A stretch of DNA of 64,000 bases from Pseudomonas nitroreducens (GCF_014204515.1 NZ_JACHLI010000023.1:1-64000), one strand, 5' to 3'; numbered from the stretch's first letter, positions 1 through 16,318 are shown. Numbers and translations: made by a program. The notes: a model not told the origin generated them from the sequence alone.

Positions 1-47
1 GATGGTAGTGTGGAGTTTCTCCATGTGAGAGTAGGTCATCGTCAAGC
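1..47 (+). rRNA. rrf: 5S ribosomal RNA, 3' end (cut by window edge)
   Basis: The first 47 bases match the 3' third of a gammaproteobacterial 5S rRNA, including the GTGAGAGTAGGTCATCGTC tail. The 5' part, and presumably the 16S-23S genes, lie to the left of the window. A rho-independent terminator follows directly, so this is the end of an rRNA operon. Confidence 0.93.
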
Positions 48-60
48 TCCTATCCCAAGA

Positions 61-97
61 CCCCTGGTCAGCATCGCTGGCCGGGGGTTTTGCTTTT
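61..97 (+). terminator. rRNA operon terminator
   Basis: A stem of about 11 bp with one bulge (CCCCTGGTCAGC / GCTGGCCGGGG) around a three-base loop is followed by GTTTTGCTTTT. It ends the rRNA operon just before birA. Confidence 0.85.
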
Positions 98-181
98 GGG
101 CGCGGGAAAACCGGCGAATTGCTGCATAGGCAATTCAGGCATGCCTCTATATGATGCGTGCCTGACTGTTGCGGGGGTGAT

Positions 182-1126
182 ATGCAGACCTTGCTGAAAT
201 TGTTGAGCGATGGCCGCTTTCATTCCGGAGAGGAGCTCGGTGCTCTGCTCGGGGTTAGTCGTAGTGCGGTCTGGAAGCGCCTCGAAGGCTTTGAGCGCGA
301 CTACGGCATGGTCGTGCAGCGCGTGCGCGGCAAGGGCTATCGCCTGGAAGAGCCGCTGAGCATCGTTTCTTCCCGGTTGGGGCTGGAACCCTGGCCGCTG
401 GATGTCCTGTTTTCCATTGATTCCACCAATGCCGAGGTGCTTCGACGCCTTTCCGCCGGCGCTGCGGCGCCGTTCGCTGTTCTGGGTGAGCGGCAGACGG
501 CCGGGCGTGGCAGGCGAGGGCGGCAGTGGGAAAGTCCATTTGGCGCCAACCTCTATTACACCCTGGGTATTACCGTGCGTGGTGGTGCGCAGGAGCTGGA
601 GGGGCTGAGCCTGGTCGTCGGGCTGGCCGTCGCGCGGGCGATTAGGGCGCTGGGCATCGAGCAAGTCGGCCTCAAGTGGCCGAACGATGTTCTCGTCGAA
701 GGCAGGAAGATCGCCGGTATTCTTCTGGAGCTCACTGGTGATCCGGCGGACATCTGCAGTGTCGCCATCGGTGTCGGTATCAACGTGAACATGCGCAAGG
801 CCGACAGTATCGACCAGCCCTGGACTTCGTTGCGCGAGGTACTGGGGCGGCTGGTCGATAGAAATGAACTGCTGCAGGCGCTGGAGTCTGAATTGGCGTT
901 CGTCCTGTCCCGTCATCGCGAGCATGGTTTTGCTGCCAGTCGCGAGGAGTGGGAGTCCCTTCATTTATGGCAGGGGCGGCAGGTCACGCTGTCCACTGTC
1001 TCCAATAATATCGTTGGGCGCGCCCTGGGTATCGACGAGCGGGGTGCGTTGCGCCTGCTGGTTGATGGCCAGGAGCAGTGCTACAGCGGAGGCGAGCTGA
1101 GTCTGAGGTTGTCGGATGATTCTTGA
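182..1126 (+). CDS. birA: Biotin-[acetyl-CoA carboxylase] ligase / biotin operon repressor
   Basis: Activates biotin with ATP and attaches it to the carboxyl-carrier protein; family members can also repress biotin genes. The 314-aa product has an N-terminal helix-turn-helix (about residues 5-60, with GVSRSAVWKRLEGF), then the biotin ligase core with GERQTAGRGRRGRQW and the KWPNDVL motif, and a small C-terminal SH3-like domain. ATG 182 was chosen because a GGGGGTG Shine-Dalgarno lies just before it and the protein then begins MQTLLKLL as in pseudomonads; a GTG at 158 would only add eight residues. The last 11 bases overlap coaX, so the two genes are probably co-transcribed. A weak promoter-like TATGAT lies at 150-155. 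Confidence 0.95.
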   Translation: MQTLLKLLSDGRFHSGEELGALLGVSRSAVWKRLEGFERDYGMVVQRVRGKGYRLEEPLSIVSSRLGLEPWPLDVLFSIDSTNAEVLRRLSAGAAAPFAVLGERQTAGRGRRGRQWESPFGANLYYTLGITVRGGAQELEGLSLVVGLAVARAIRALGIEQVGLKWPNDVLVEGRKIAGILLELTGDPADICSVAIGVGINVNMRKADSIDQPWTSLREVLGRLVDRNELLQALESELAFVLSRHREHGFAASREEWESLHLWQGRQVTLSTVSNNIVGRALGIDERGALRLLVDGQEQCYSGGELSLRLSDDS

Positions 1127-1865
1127 GTTGGATTGCGGAAACAGCCTGATCAAGTGGCGCGTGGTGAGAAAGCACGACCTGGTGACGGTTGCCGGTGGCG
1201 TGGCGGATTCCGACCAGGCACTGCTCGATCAGCTCCAGGCCAACAGGGTGGTGGATATCCGCTACTGTCGCCTGGTGAGTGTCCGCAGTGAGCAGGAAAC
1301 CGAGGCGCTGCGCGCCGCCCTGGAGGGTGCTTTCGCGGTAACGGTGCAGATTGCCGCACCGGCCATGCAACTCGCAGGCGTCTCCAATGGCTATCGCGAG
1401 TATCAGCGCCTGGGCATGGATCGCTGGTTGGCCCTGGTGGCCGGGCATTGCCTGGCTGGCCGCGGTTGCCTGGTCATCGATCTCGGTACGGCAGTCACCT
1501 CCGATCTGGTCGATGCCGAGGGCCGGCATATGGGGGGATACATTGCTCCCGGCATGCCGCTGATGCGCAGCCAGTTGCGTACGCATACGCGTCGCATCCG
1601 GTATGACGACGATGCCGCCCACGAAGCGTTGCAGAACCTGCTGCCGGGACAGGAAACGTCCGAGGCGGTGGAGCGTGGTTGTGTGCTGATGCTGCGCGGA
1701 TTTGTTCGCGAGCAGATCGAGCTCGCGACTCGTCTGCTCGGCGATGACTGTGCGGTGTATCTGACGGGAGGTGACGCTGAGCTGGTGAAGGATGAGCTCC
1801 AGCGGGCTGTCGTGCTTCCGGATCTGGTATTTCTCGGCCTGGCCCTTGCCTGTCCGATCGAGTGA
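1116..1865 (+). CDS. coaX: Type III pantothenate kinase
   Basis: Phosphorylates pantothenate in the first committed step of coenzyme A synthesis. The 249-aa protein starts with the ASKHA phosphate-binding strand LELDCGNSLIKWRV and carries the later family motifs DRWLALVAGH, VIDLGTAVTSDLVD and GGYIAPGMPLM. This class replaces the unrelated CoaA kinase in Pseudomonas. It starts inside the end of birA (11-bp overlap), so translation is probably coupled. The downstream SPOR-domain gene begins 10 bp after the stop, giving a three-gene unit. Confidence 0.94.
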   Translation: MILELDCGNSLIKWRVVRKHDLVTVAGGVADSDQALLDQLQANRVVDIRYCRLVSVRSEQETEALRAALEGAFAVTVQIAAPAMQLAGVSNGYREYQRLGMDRWLALVAGHCLAGRGCLVIDLGTAVTSDLVDAEGRHMGGYIAPGMPLMRSQLRTHTRRIRYDDDAAHEALQNLLPGQETSEAVERGCVLMLRGFVREQIELATRLLGDDCAVYLTGGDAELVKDELQRAVVLPDLVFLGLALACPIE

Positions 1866-1874
1866 GTCTGATCG

Positions 1875-2555
1875 ATGCGTTGGTTCTTCCTCTTCCTGCT
1901 GGCACTGAACGTCTTCTATTACGTCTGGCATCAGCAGCAGGCGCCGCTCCGGCCCAAGGAGATCGCCCCGCTGAGCCTCTTTCATAGCGAGCAGAAGAAT
2001 ATTCGGCTGCTCAGCGAATCCTCCGAGGCGCCTGCGCGTCGGCAGGTCGAAGAAAAGCCGGCGGCTGCGCCCGCAGCTGCGTGTACCTATCTGGGTAGTT
2101 TCCCCGTGGAAGATCGTGCGCGCCAACTGGTGCAGCGGTTGCTGAGCCTGGATGTCCAGGCATCGGTGCAGACCGTCGATGCCTCCGCGGGTGTCGACTT
2201 CTGGGTTTATCTGCCACCCCTGGCCTCGCGCCAGGCATCGCTTTGGCAGCTGCGCGAGCTGCAGGCGCGCAAGATCGACAGCTATATCATCACCGAGGGG
2301 GATCTTACCGACGGCATTTCCCTCGGGATCTTCCAGCGCAAGGACTCCGCCGACAGCGTGGTAGAGCGCCTGAAGAGCGCAGGCTATGAGGCGCTGGTGC
2401 GCGAGCTGGCCCGTTCGCAGCATGATTACTGGGCGCAGGTGACCCCGGAAAGTGCGCGACTGGTGGATGATTCCCTGGTCCGACAGCTGGCTCCGGATTT
2501 CCCTGAACTGCAAAAACAAACAATGCCGTGCAAAAGCGTTGCAAGCCCTCAATAG
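1875..2555 (+). CDS. Inner-membrane protein with SPOR-like domain
   Basis: A 226-aa protein. Residues 1-18 form one membrane anchor (MRWFFLFLLALNVFYYVW), then comes an Ala/Glu-rich periplasmic linker (about 45-70). The C-terminal half has the alternating pattern of a SPOR-type repeat, including GIFQRKDSADSVVERLKSAGYEA. SPOR domains bind denuded peptidoglycan glycan strands at division sites; whether this protein does so is inference from the fold pattern. It sits 10 bp after coaX at the same position as an uncharacterised gene in P. aeruginosa. A promoter for the following tRNA operon overlaps its last codons. Confidence 0.8.
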   Translation: MRWFFLFLLALNVFYYVWHQQQAPLRPKEIAPLSLFHSEQKNIRLLSESSEAPARRQVEEKPAAAPAAACTYLGSFPVEDRARQLVQRLLSLDVQASVQTVDASAGVDFWVYLPPLASRQASLWQLRELQARKIDSYIITEGDLTDGISLGIFQRKDSADSVVERLKSAGYEALVRELARSQHDYWAQVTPESARLVDDSLVRQLAPDFPELQKQTMPCKSVASPQ

Positions 2556-2567
2556 TTTGCATAGAAT
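2539..2567 (+). promoter_or_regulatory. Putative sigma70 promoter P1 of the tRNA-tufB operon
   Basis: TTGCAA (2539-2544), a 17-bp spacer and TAGAAT (2562-2567), followed by a GC-rich discriminator GGCGCCC. It overlaps the 3' end of the SPOR gene and would give a leader of about 120 nt before tRNA-Tyr. Confidence 0.5.
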
Positions 2568-2656
2568 GGCGCCCGCTTCACAGGGGTCACCTGAAAAGGG
2601 AAATCACTTGGAGCCGTTGTCGAAGAGCTAAGCTCAAGTTTTTTAAAGAAAAACAG

Positions 2657-2684
2657 TTGACAACGCGGTGGCAGGCTGTAGAAT
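2657..2684 (+). promoter_or_regulatory. Strong stable-RNA promoter P2 of the tRNA-tufB operon
   Basis: A perfect -35 TTGACA (2657-2662), a 16-bp spacer and TAGAAT (2679-2684), preceded by an A/T-rich stretch resembling an UP element and followed by the GC-rich discriminator GCCGCC typical of stringently controlled promoters. Initiation would fall near 2691, six bases before the mature tRNA-Tyr. Confidence 0.85.
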
Positions 2685-2696
2685 GCCGCCTCACTC

Positions 2697-2781
<85 letters not shown>

Positions 2782-2806
2782 GTTTCAAGCGTGAGCCGCA
2801 AGCTCC

Positions 2807-2880
<74 letters not shown>

Positions 2881-2899
2881 AGTTTGTGGCTTATGTCTT

Positions 2900-2975
2900 G
2901 CTCATGTAGCTCAGCTGGTAGAGCACACCCTTGGTAAGGGTGAGGTCAGCGGTTCAAATCCGCTCATGAGCTCCA
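2900..2975 (+). tRNA. thrT: tRNA-Thr (GGT)
   Basis: A 76-nt cloverleaf. GCTCATG pairs with CATGAGC, the anticodon loop is TTGGTAA (anticodon GGT), and CCA is encoded. Third tRNA of the operon leading into tufB. Confidence 0.96.
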
Positions 2976-2980
2976 TCTCG

Positions 2981-3014
2981 CAAAGGCAGATATGAAAATA
3001 TCTGCCTTTGTTTT
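2981..3014 (+). terminator. Perfect 13-bp hairpin with GAAA loop between tRNA-Thr and tufB
   Basis: CAAAGGCAGATAT (2981-2993), GAAA, then the exact complement ATATCTGCCTTTG (2998-3010), followed by TTTTAA. The T-run is short, so it could be a partial terminator that lowers read-through from the tRNAs into tufB, or a processing/stability hairpin releasing tRNA-Thr. No separate promoter for tufB is evident in the 44 bases that follow. Confidence 0.65.
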
Positions 3015-3058
3015 AATGGTGACGTGACTTTCTCAATTCCTTACGGGAGGCGGTCAAG

Positions 3059-4252
3059 ATGGCTAAAGAAAAGTTTGAGCGTAACAAGCCGCACGTAAAC
3101 GTCGGCACCATCGGTCACGTTGACCACGGCAAAACCACTCTGACCGCTGCTCTGACCAAGGTCTGCTCCGAGACCTGGGGCGGCTCCGCTCGCGCTTTCG
3201 ACCAGATCGACAACGCGCCGGAAGAGAAGGCTCGTGGTATCACCATCAACACCTCTCACGTTGAATACGACTCGCCGGTACGCCACTACGCTCACGTAGA
3301 TTGCCCGGGCCACGCCGACTACGTGAAGAACATGATCACCGGTGCTGCCCAGATGGACGGCGCGATCCTGGTTTGCTCGGCTGCTGACGGCCCCATGCCG
3401 CAGACCCGCGAGCACATCCTGCTGTCCCGTCAGGTAGGCGTTCCCTACATCGTCGTGTTCCTGAACAAGGCCGACATGGTTGACGACGCTGAGCTGCTGG
3501 AGCTGGTCGAAATGGAAGTTCGCGATCTGCTGAACACCTACGACTTCCCGGGTGACGACACTCCGATCGTGATCGGTTCCGCTCTGATGGCCCTGAACGG
3601 CCAGGACGACAACGAGATGGGCGTTTCCGCCGTGCGCAAGCTGGTAGAAACCCTGGACTCGTACATCCCCGAGCCCGAGCGCGCCATCGACAAGCCGTTC
3701 CTGATGCCGATCGAAGACGTATTCTCGATCTCCGGTCGTGGCACCGTGGTAACTGGCCGTGTTGAGCGTGGCATCGTCAAGATCCAGGAAGAAGTGGAAA
3801 TCGTCGGTATCAAGGCGACTACCAAAACTACCTGCACCGGCGTTGAAATGTTCCGCAAGCTGCTCGACGAAGGTCGTGCTGGTGAGAACGTCGGCGTTCT
3901 GCTGCGTGGCACCAAGCGGGAAGACGTAGAGCGCGGCCAGGTTCTGGCCAAGCCGGGCACCATCAAGCCGCACACCAAGTTCGAGTGCGAAGTGTACGTG
4001 CTGTCCAAGGAAGAAGGTGGTCGTCACACCCCGTTCTTCAAAGGCTACCGTCCGCAGTTCTACTTCCGTACCACCGACGTAACCGGCAACTGCGAACTGC
4101 CGGAAGGCGTTGAGATGGTAATGCCGGGCGACAACGTGAAAATGGTTGTCACCCTGATCGCTCCGATCGCCATGGAAGATGGCCTGCGCTTCGCGATTCG
4201 CGAAGGCGGCCGTACCGTTGGTGCTGGCGTGGTTGCCAAGATCATCGAATAA
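3059..4252 (+). CDS. tufB: Elongation factor Tu (copy 1)
   Basis: GTPase that delivers aminoacyl-tRNA to the ribosomal A site. The 397-aa protein has the G1 loop GHVDHGKTT, the switch II region DCPGHADY and the NKAD specificity motif, followed by beta-barrel domains 2 and 3. ATG 3059 follows a good GGGAGG Shine-Dalgarno. It is co-linear with three upstream tRNAs, as in E. coli tufB. The protein differs from the second copy at 19,586-20,779 only near the C-terminus (…KIIE here, …KIFE there), and the DNA is nearly identical over its whole length except the first 45 bases. A terminator follows. Confidence 0.98.
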   Translation: MAKEKFERNKPHVNVGTIGHVDHGKTTLTAALTKVCSETWGGSARAFDQIDNAPEEKARGITINTSHVEYDSPVRHYAHVDCPGHADYVKNMITGAAQMDGAILVCSAADGPMPQTREHILLSRQVGVPYIVVFLNKADMVDDAELLELVEMEVRDLLNTYDFPGDDTPIVIGSALMALNGQDDNEMGVSAVRKLVETLDSYIPEPERAIDKPFLMPIEDVFSISGRGTVVTGRVERGIVKIQEEVEIVGIKATTKTTCTGVEMFRKLLDEGRAGENVGVLLRGTKREDVERGQVLAKPGTIKPHTKFECEVYVLSKEEGGRHTPFFKGYRPQFYFRTTDVTGNCELPEGVEMVMPGDNVKMVVTLIAPIAMEDGLRFAIREGGRTVGAGVVAKIIE

Positions 4253-4270
4253 TCGGTTGATCTTTCCCTA

Positions 4271-4304
4271 TCAGGCCGGCATAATGGTCGGCCTGACTTT
4301 GTTC
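4271..4304 (+). terminator. tufB terminator
   Basis: TCAGGCCGGC / GTCGGCCTGA form a stem of about 10 bp with one mismatch around ATAATG, followed by CTTTGTTC. tRNA-Trp begins two bases later, so some read-through is likely. Confidence 0.7.
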
Positions 4305-4305
4305 T

Positions 4306-4381
4306 AGGCCAGTAGCTCAATTGGCAGAGCGGCGGTCTCCAAAACCGCAGGTTGGGGGTTCGATTCCCTCCTGGCCTGCCA
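4306..4381 (+). tRNA. trpT: tRNA-Trp (CCA)
   Basis: A 76-nt cloverleaf. AGGCCAG pairs with CTGGCCT, the anticodon loop is CTCCAAA (anticodon CCA), GGGTTCGATTCCC forms the T arm, and CCA is encoded. It lies immediately upstream of secE, the usual gammaproteobacterial position. Confidence 0.96.
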
Positions 4382-4425
4382 GATTTCTCAAGATCTGGCA
4401 CTTCTTTAAACGGGATTCCTAGCAG

Positions 4426-4794
4426 ATGAATGCGAAGGTAGAAGCCAAAGAGTCGCGTCTCGATCTCTTGAAGTGGCTTGTGGTTGCAGTGCTGGTGGTG
4501 GTGGCTGTGGTTGCCAACCAGTATTATTCCGCGCAACCGATCTTCTATCGCGTTCTCGGTATCCTCGTCATGGCGGCTGCTGCAGGTTTCATTGCGCTGC
4601 AGACCGTCAAGGGGCGTGCATTCTTTACTCTGGCTAAAGAAGCGCGCGCCGAGATTCGCAAGGTTGTATGGCCGTCTCGTCAAGAGACAACTCAGACCAC
4701 GCTGATCGTAGTGGCAGTAGTGCTGGTAATGGCGCTGGTGCTTTGGGGGCTCGACTCCCTGCTGGGTTGGCTGGTTTCCATGATCGTAGGTTAA
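4426..4794 (+). CDS. secE: Preprotein translocase subunit SecE
   Basis: Small essential clamp of the SecYEG inner-membrane protein channel. The 122-aa protein has three predicted membrane segments (about residues 15-35, 42-60 and 92-118), the long gammaproteobacterial form. The conserved cytoplasmic amphipathic stretch EARAEIRKVVWPSRQET precedes the last helix. It is followed after 9 bp by nusG, the near-universal secE-nusG pair. Confidence 0.96.
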   Translation: MNAKVEAKESRLDLLKWLVVAVLVVVAVVANQYYSAQPIFYRVLGILVMAAAAGFIALQTVKGRAFFTLAKEARAEIRKVVWPSRQETTQTTLIVVAVVLVMALVLWGLDSLLGWLVSMIVG

Positions 4795-4803
4795 GGGTGT
4801 TCC

Positions 4804-5337
4804 GTGGCTAAGCGTTGGTACGTTGTGCATGCCTACTCGGGTTACGAGAAGCATGTCATGCGCTCGCTGATCGAGCGGGTCAAACTGGCCGGCATGGAAG
4901 ACGGGTTTGGTGAGATTCTCGTCCCCACCGAAGAAGTGGTGGAGATGCGGAACGGCCAGAAACGCAAGAGCGAGCGCAAGTTCTTCCCAGGTTACGTCCT
5001 GGTGCAGATGGAAATGAACGAGGGTACCTGGCACCTGGTCAAGGACACTCCTCGCGTCATGGGCTTCATTGGTGGTACTGCCGACAAGCCGGCGCCGATC
5101 ACTGATAAAGAGGCTGATGCCATCCTGCGTCGCGTTGCCGACAGTGGCGACAAGCCGAAGCCGAAGACCCTGTTCGAACCGGGCGAAACCGTCCGTGTCA
5201 TCGATGGTCCGTTCGCTGACTTCAATGGCGTCGTCGAAGAAGTTAACTACGAAAAGAGCCGCATCCAGGTCGCCGTGCTCATTTTCGGTCGCTCTACTCC
5301 GGTAGAGCTGGAGTTCAGCCAGGTAGAGAAAGTCTAA
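4804..5337 (+). CDS. nusG: Transcription termination/antitermination factor NusG
   Basis: Binds the RNA polymerase clamp, suppresses pausing and links polymerase to Rho or ribosomal S10. The 177-aa protein has an N-terminal NGN domain beginning KRWYVVHAYSGYEKHV and a C-terminal KOW domain with GETVRVIDGPFADFNGVVEEV. Translation starts at GTG 4804, nine bases after the secE stop. A strong terminator follows, separating it from the L11 operon. Confidence 0.97.
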   Translation: MAKRWYVVHAYSGYEKHVMRSLIERVKLAGMEDGFGEILVPTEEVVEMRNGQKRKSERKFFPGYVLVQMEMNEGTWHLVKDTPRVMGFIGGTADKPAPITDKEADAILRRVADSGDKPKPKTLFEPGETVRVIDGPFADFNGVVEEVNYEKSRIQVAVLIFGRSTPVELEFSQVEKV

Positions 5338-5357
5338 CCGGCACAATGAATCCCCCA

Positions 5358-5385
5358 CCCCGCAGCCCTAGGCTGCGGGGTTTTG
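5358..5385 (+). terminator. secE-nusG terminator
   Basis: A perfect 10-bp stem CCCCGCAGCC / GGCTGCGGGG with a three-base loop, followed by TTTTG. The 71 bases from here to rplK should contain the L11-operon leader where L1 autoregulates in other gammaproteobacteria; I could not identify a specific L1 site. Confidence 0.9.
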
Positions 5386-5456
5386 TCGTCATTGGGATAA
5401 ACGCGATAGCAACCGGGAAGCCCGTCAGGGCGCTTGACCCGCATTTGGAGTAACAA

Positions 5457-5888
5457 ATGGCTAAGAAAATCACGGCTTACATCAAGCTGCAAGTAAAGGC
5501 CGGCCAGGCCAACCCGTCGCCGCCCGTAGGCCCTGCTCTGGGTCAGCACGGCGTGAACATCATGGAATTCTGCAAGGCGTTCAACGCCAAGACCCAAGGC
5601 CAAGAGCCGGGTCTGCCGACTCCTGTGATCATCACCGTTTACAGCGACCGTAGCTTCACCTTCGAAACCAAGAGCACCCCGGCTGCCGTCCTGCTGAAAA
5701 AAGCAGCTGGCATCACCAGCGGTTCCGCTCGTCCGAACTCCCAGAAAGTGGGCACCGTTACCCGTGCTCAGCTGGAAGAGATCGCCAAGGCCAAGCAGGC
5801 TGACCTGACCGCTGCTGACCTGGACGCTGCCGTACGCACCATTGCTGGCTCCGCGCGCAGCATGGGCCTGAACGTGGAGGGTGTGTAA
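5457..5888 (+). CDS. rplK: 50S ribosomal protein L11
   Basis: Forms the GTPase-associated stalk base with 23S rRNA and is needed for RelA activation. The 143-aa protein begins AKKITAYIKLQVKAGQANPSPPVGPALGQHG, with the Pro-rich thiostrepton-site turn, and ends in the RNA-binding C-terminal domain. The stop overlaps the rplA start by one base (TAATG), so the two are translationally coupled. Confidence 0.97.
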   Translation: MAKKITAYIKLQVKAGQANPSPPVGPALGQHGVNIMEFCKAFNAKTQGQEPGLPTPVIITVYSDRSFTFETKSTPAAVLLKKAAGITSGSARPNSQKVGTVTRAQLEEIAKAKQADLTAADLDAAVRTIAGSARSMGLNVEGV

Positions 5889-6583
5889 TGGCTAAGCTGA
5901 CCAAGCGTCAAAAGGCTATCGCCGAGAAGATCGAAGCAGGCAAGCAATACGGCTTCGAAGATGCCGCCAAGCTGCTGGCCGAGCTGTCGACCATCAAGTT
6001 CAAGGAGTCCGTGGACATCGCCATCAATCTGGGCGTTGATCCGCGTAAATCCGACCAGGTCGTACGTGGCGCCACCGTTCTGCCGAACGGTACCGGCAAA
6101 TCCGTACGCGTTGCCGTCTTCACCCAGGGTCCTGGTGTTGAAGCTGCCCTGGCTGCTGGTGCAGACAAGGTTGGCATGGACGAGCTGGCTGCCGAAATGA
6201 AAGCCGGCGACCTGAACTACGACGTCGTCATCGCTTCCCCGGACGCCATGCGTGTTGTTGGCCAGCTGGGCCAGGTACTGGGCCCGCGCGGTCTGATGCC
6301 GAACCCGAAAGTCGGCACCGTGACCCCGGACGTCGCTACCGCCGTCAAGAACGCCAAGGCCGGTCAGGTACGTTTCCGTACCGACAAGAACGGCATCATC
6401 CACGCTTCCGTTGGCAAGATCGACTTCGAGCCGGTCAAGCTGAAGCAGAACGTGGAAGCGCTGCTGAGCGATCTGAAGCGCCTGAAACCGTCCTCCTCGA
6501 AGGGCGTGTACGTTCAGCGCGTTACCCTGAGCACGACCATGGGCCCGGGTTTGCAGATCGATCAGGCTTCGCTGGAAGGCTGA
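5888..6583 (+). CDS. rplA: 50S ribosomal protein L1
   Basis: Forms the mobile L1 stalk that guides deacylated tRNA out of the E site. In other bacteria it represses its own operon by binding the L11 mRNA leader. The 231-aa protein carries the signature GPRGLMPNPKVGTVT and the C-terminal KGVYVQRVTLSTTMGPG. It starts on the last base of the rplK stop codon. The L10-type leader follows. Confidence 0.97.
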   Translation: MAKLTKRQKAIAEKIEAGKQYGFEDAAKLLAELSTIKFKESVDIAINLGVDPRKSDQVVRGATVLPNGTGKSVRVAVFTQGPGVEAALAAGADKVGMDELAAEMKAGDLNYDVVIASPDAMRVVGQLGQVLGPRGLMPNPKVGTVTPDVATAVKNAKAGQVRFRTDKNGIIHASVGKIDFEPVKLKQNVEALLSDLKRLKPSSSKGVYVQRVTLSTTMGPGLQIDQASLEG

Positions 6584-6800
6584 TGAACTAAGTCGGACAG
6601 TGGGTTCGCCCGCTGTCCGCAGGTATTGGGGTCCCTGCCTGGCGGGGGCTATCCAAGACCGTAGGCGGCGCAAGCCTTAAACCCGGGAGGTGATCCTCTC
6701 AAGCCTACGCAGATGGTGCTCCCGATTCGTTTACCGAATCAGACACCAAAACGCCGTCCGGCTCCGGCTGGACGAATCGGTAACATCCAGGAGTAAACCC
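6584..6800 (+). promoter_or_regulatory. L10 leader (autoregulatory mRNA element of rplJL)
   Basis: 217 bases without a gene but rich in structure: CGGACAG/CTGTCCG (from 6594), a long-range GTAGGC/GCCTAC pairing enclosing AAACCCGGGAGGTGATCC, GATTCG/CGAATC (about 6722-6741) and a CGTCC/GGACG hairpin (about 6751-6772). Position and size match the gammaproteobacterial L10 leader, to which the L10(L12)4 complex binds to repress translation. Assignment is by position and folding, not by alignment. Confidence 0.75.
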
Positions 6801-7301
6801 GTGGCAATTAAACTCGAAGACAAGAAGGCCATCGTCGCTGAAGTCAACGAGGCTGCCAAAGCCGGTCTGTCCGCTGTCGTGGTTGATGCACGCGGCGTGA
6901 CTGTCGGCGCAATGACCGGACTCCGTAAAGAGGCCCGCGCAGCTGGTGTGTACGTGAAAGTCGTACGTAACACCCTGCTCAAGCGCGCCGTTGAAGGCAC
7001 TCAGTTTGAAGTGCTCAACGACACGTTCAAGGGCCCGACCCTGATTGCTTTCTCCAACGAACATCCGGGCGCTGCCGCTCGTATCTTCAAGGAGTTTGCC
7101 AAGGGTCAGGACAAGTTCGAGATCAAGGCGGCCGCGTTCGAGGGTCAGTTCCTCGCAGCCAATCAGATCGACGTGCTGGCGACCCTGCCGACCTACAACG
7201 AAGCTGTTGCACAGCTGATGAGCGTGATCCAAGGCGCTACCAGCAAGCTGGCTCGTACTCTGGCGGCAATTCGCGATCAGAAAGAAGCTACCGCAGCCTA
7301 A
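6801..7301 (+). CDS. rplJ: 50S ribosomal protein L10
   Basis: Base of the L7/L12 stalk; recruits L12 dimers and, with them, autoregulates this operon. The 166-aa product starts at GTG 6801 (MAIKLEDKKAIVAEV), with Shine-Dalgarno CAGGAG upstream. An in-frame start at 6690 would translate through the structured leader and was rejected. The C-terminal helix that binds L12 ends SKLARTLAAIRDQKEATAA. Confidence 0.97.
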   Translation: MAIKLEDKKAIVAEVNEAAKAGLSAVVVDARGVTVGAMTGLRKEARAAGVYVKVVRNTLLKRAVEGTQFEVLNDTFKGPTLIAFSNEHPGAAARIFKEFAKGQDKFEIKAAAFEGQFLAANQIDVLATLPTYNEAVAQLMSVIQGATSKLARTLAAIRDQKEATAA

Positions 7302-7377
7302 GGCTCGGCATCTGCTTTCAACCTTTTTTGTTTAATTCGATGGCCTTAGGCCGTCACCCAATACAGGAATTAGAGTC

Positions 7378-7746
7378 ATGGCTCTGACCAACGAAGACAT
7401 CATCTCCGCCGTATCCGAAATGTCCGTCATGCAGATCGTTGAACTGATCAAGGCGATGGAAGAGAAGTTCGGCGTTACCGCTGCTGCCGCTACCGTTGCC
7501 GCTGCTGGCCCGGCTGCTGCCGCTGCTGAAGAGCAAACCGAGTTCACCATCGTCCTGGCCGAAGCTGGCGACAAGAAAGTGAACGTGATCAAGGTCGTTC
7601 GTGAACTGACCGGTCTGGGCCTGAAAGAAGCCAAGGCTGTCGTTGACGGCGCCCCGGGCGTGGTCAAGGAAGGCGCTTCGAAAGAAGAAGCCGAAGCTGC
7701 CAAGAAAGCCCTGGAAGAAGCAGGCGCCAAGGTCGAGCTCAAGTAA
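7378..7746 (+). CDS. rplL: 50S ribosomal protein L7/L12
   Basis: Multicopy acidic stalk protein that recruits and stimulates translational GTPases. The 122-aa protein has the N-terminal dimerisation domain, an Ala-rich hinge (about residues 38-55) and the C-terminal domain with KVNVIKVVRELTGLGLKEAK. It lies 76 bp after rplJ and before an attenuator that separates it from rpoB. Confidence 0.97.
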   Translation: MALTNEDIISAVSEMSVMQIVELIKAMEEKFGVTAAAATVAAAGPAAAAAEEQTEFTIVLAEAGDKKVNVIKVVRELTGLGLKEAKAVVDGAPGVVKEGASKEEAEAAKKALEEAGAKVELK

Positions 7747-7792
7747 GTTCGTACCTTGCGTCGACAGCCCGAGCGTTAAGCGACAGGCTGAT

Positions 7793-7821
7793 GGCTGGTG
7801 GCAATTGCCACCGGCCTTTTT
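7793..7821 (+). terminator. rplL-rpoB attenuator
   Basis: A 10-bp stem GGCTGGTGGC / GCCACCGGCC with an AATT loop, followed by TTTTT. It has the form of an intrinsic terminator, but no promoter is evident before rpoB, so it probably acts as a partial terminator setting the ribosomal-protein to polymerase ratio, as known for the E. coli operon. Confidence 0.75.
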
Positions 7822-7968
7822 CCGTTATGGGTGGGGTGCCGTAGGTAGCCCCTCCATAGCGTGAAAACCCGCCACGACTGGCGGCGCAAACCTAGGGTTT
7901 GCACGATTTTTGGGCTGCTCCCGCACGGGAGAGGCCAAACAAGCAGGTGACCAAGCTGGGGAACGCTG

Positions 7969-12042
<4,074 letters not shown>

Positions 12043-12108
12043 CACGTGACGTCAGAACGGTGCGGCTGGTCAAGGCCGGTCGCACCGGGTCCGTGAGGAG
12101 GAAAGGCC

Positions 12109-16308
<4,200 letters not shown>

Positions 16309-16318
16309 GCCTCAAACG

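Noticed and set aside
984..2552. A 522-codon minus-strand frame over coaX and the SPOR gene
   Set aside because: No start signal and no recognisable protein; the plus-strand genes overlap in a normal operon layout.
6690..6800. A longer rplJ start at 6,690
   Set aside because: It would translate the structured L10 leader; GTG 6,801 has a good ribosome site and gives the family length.
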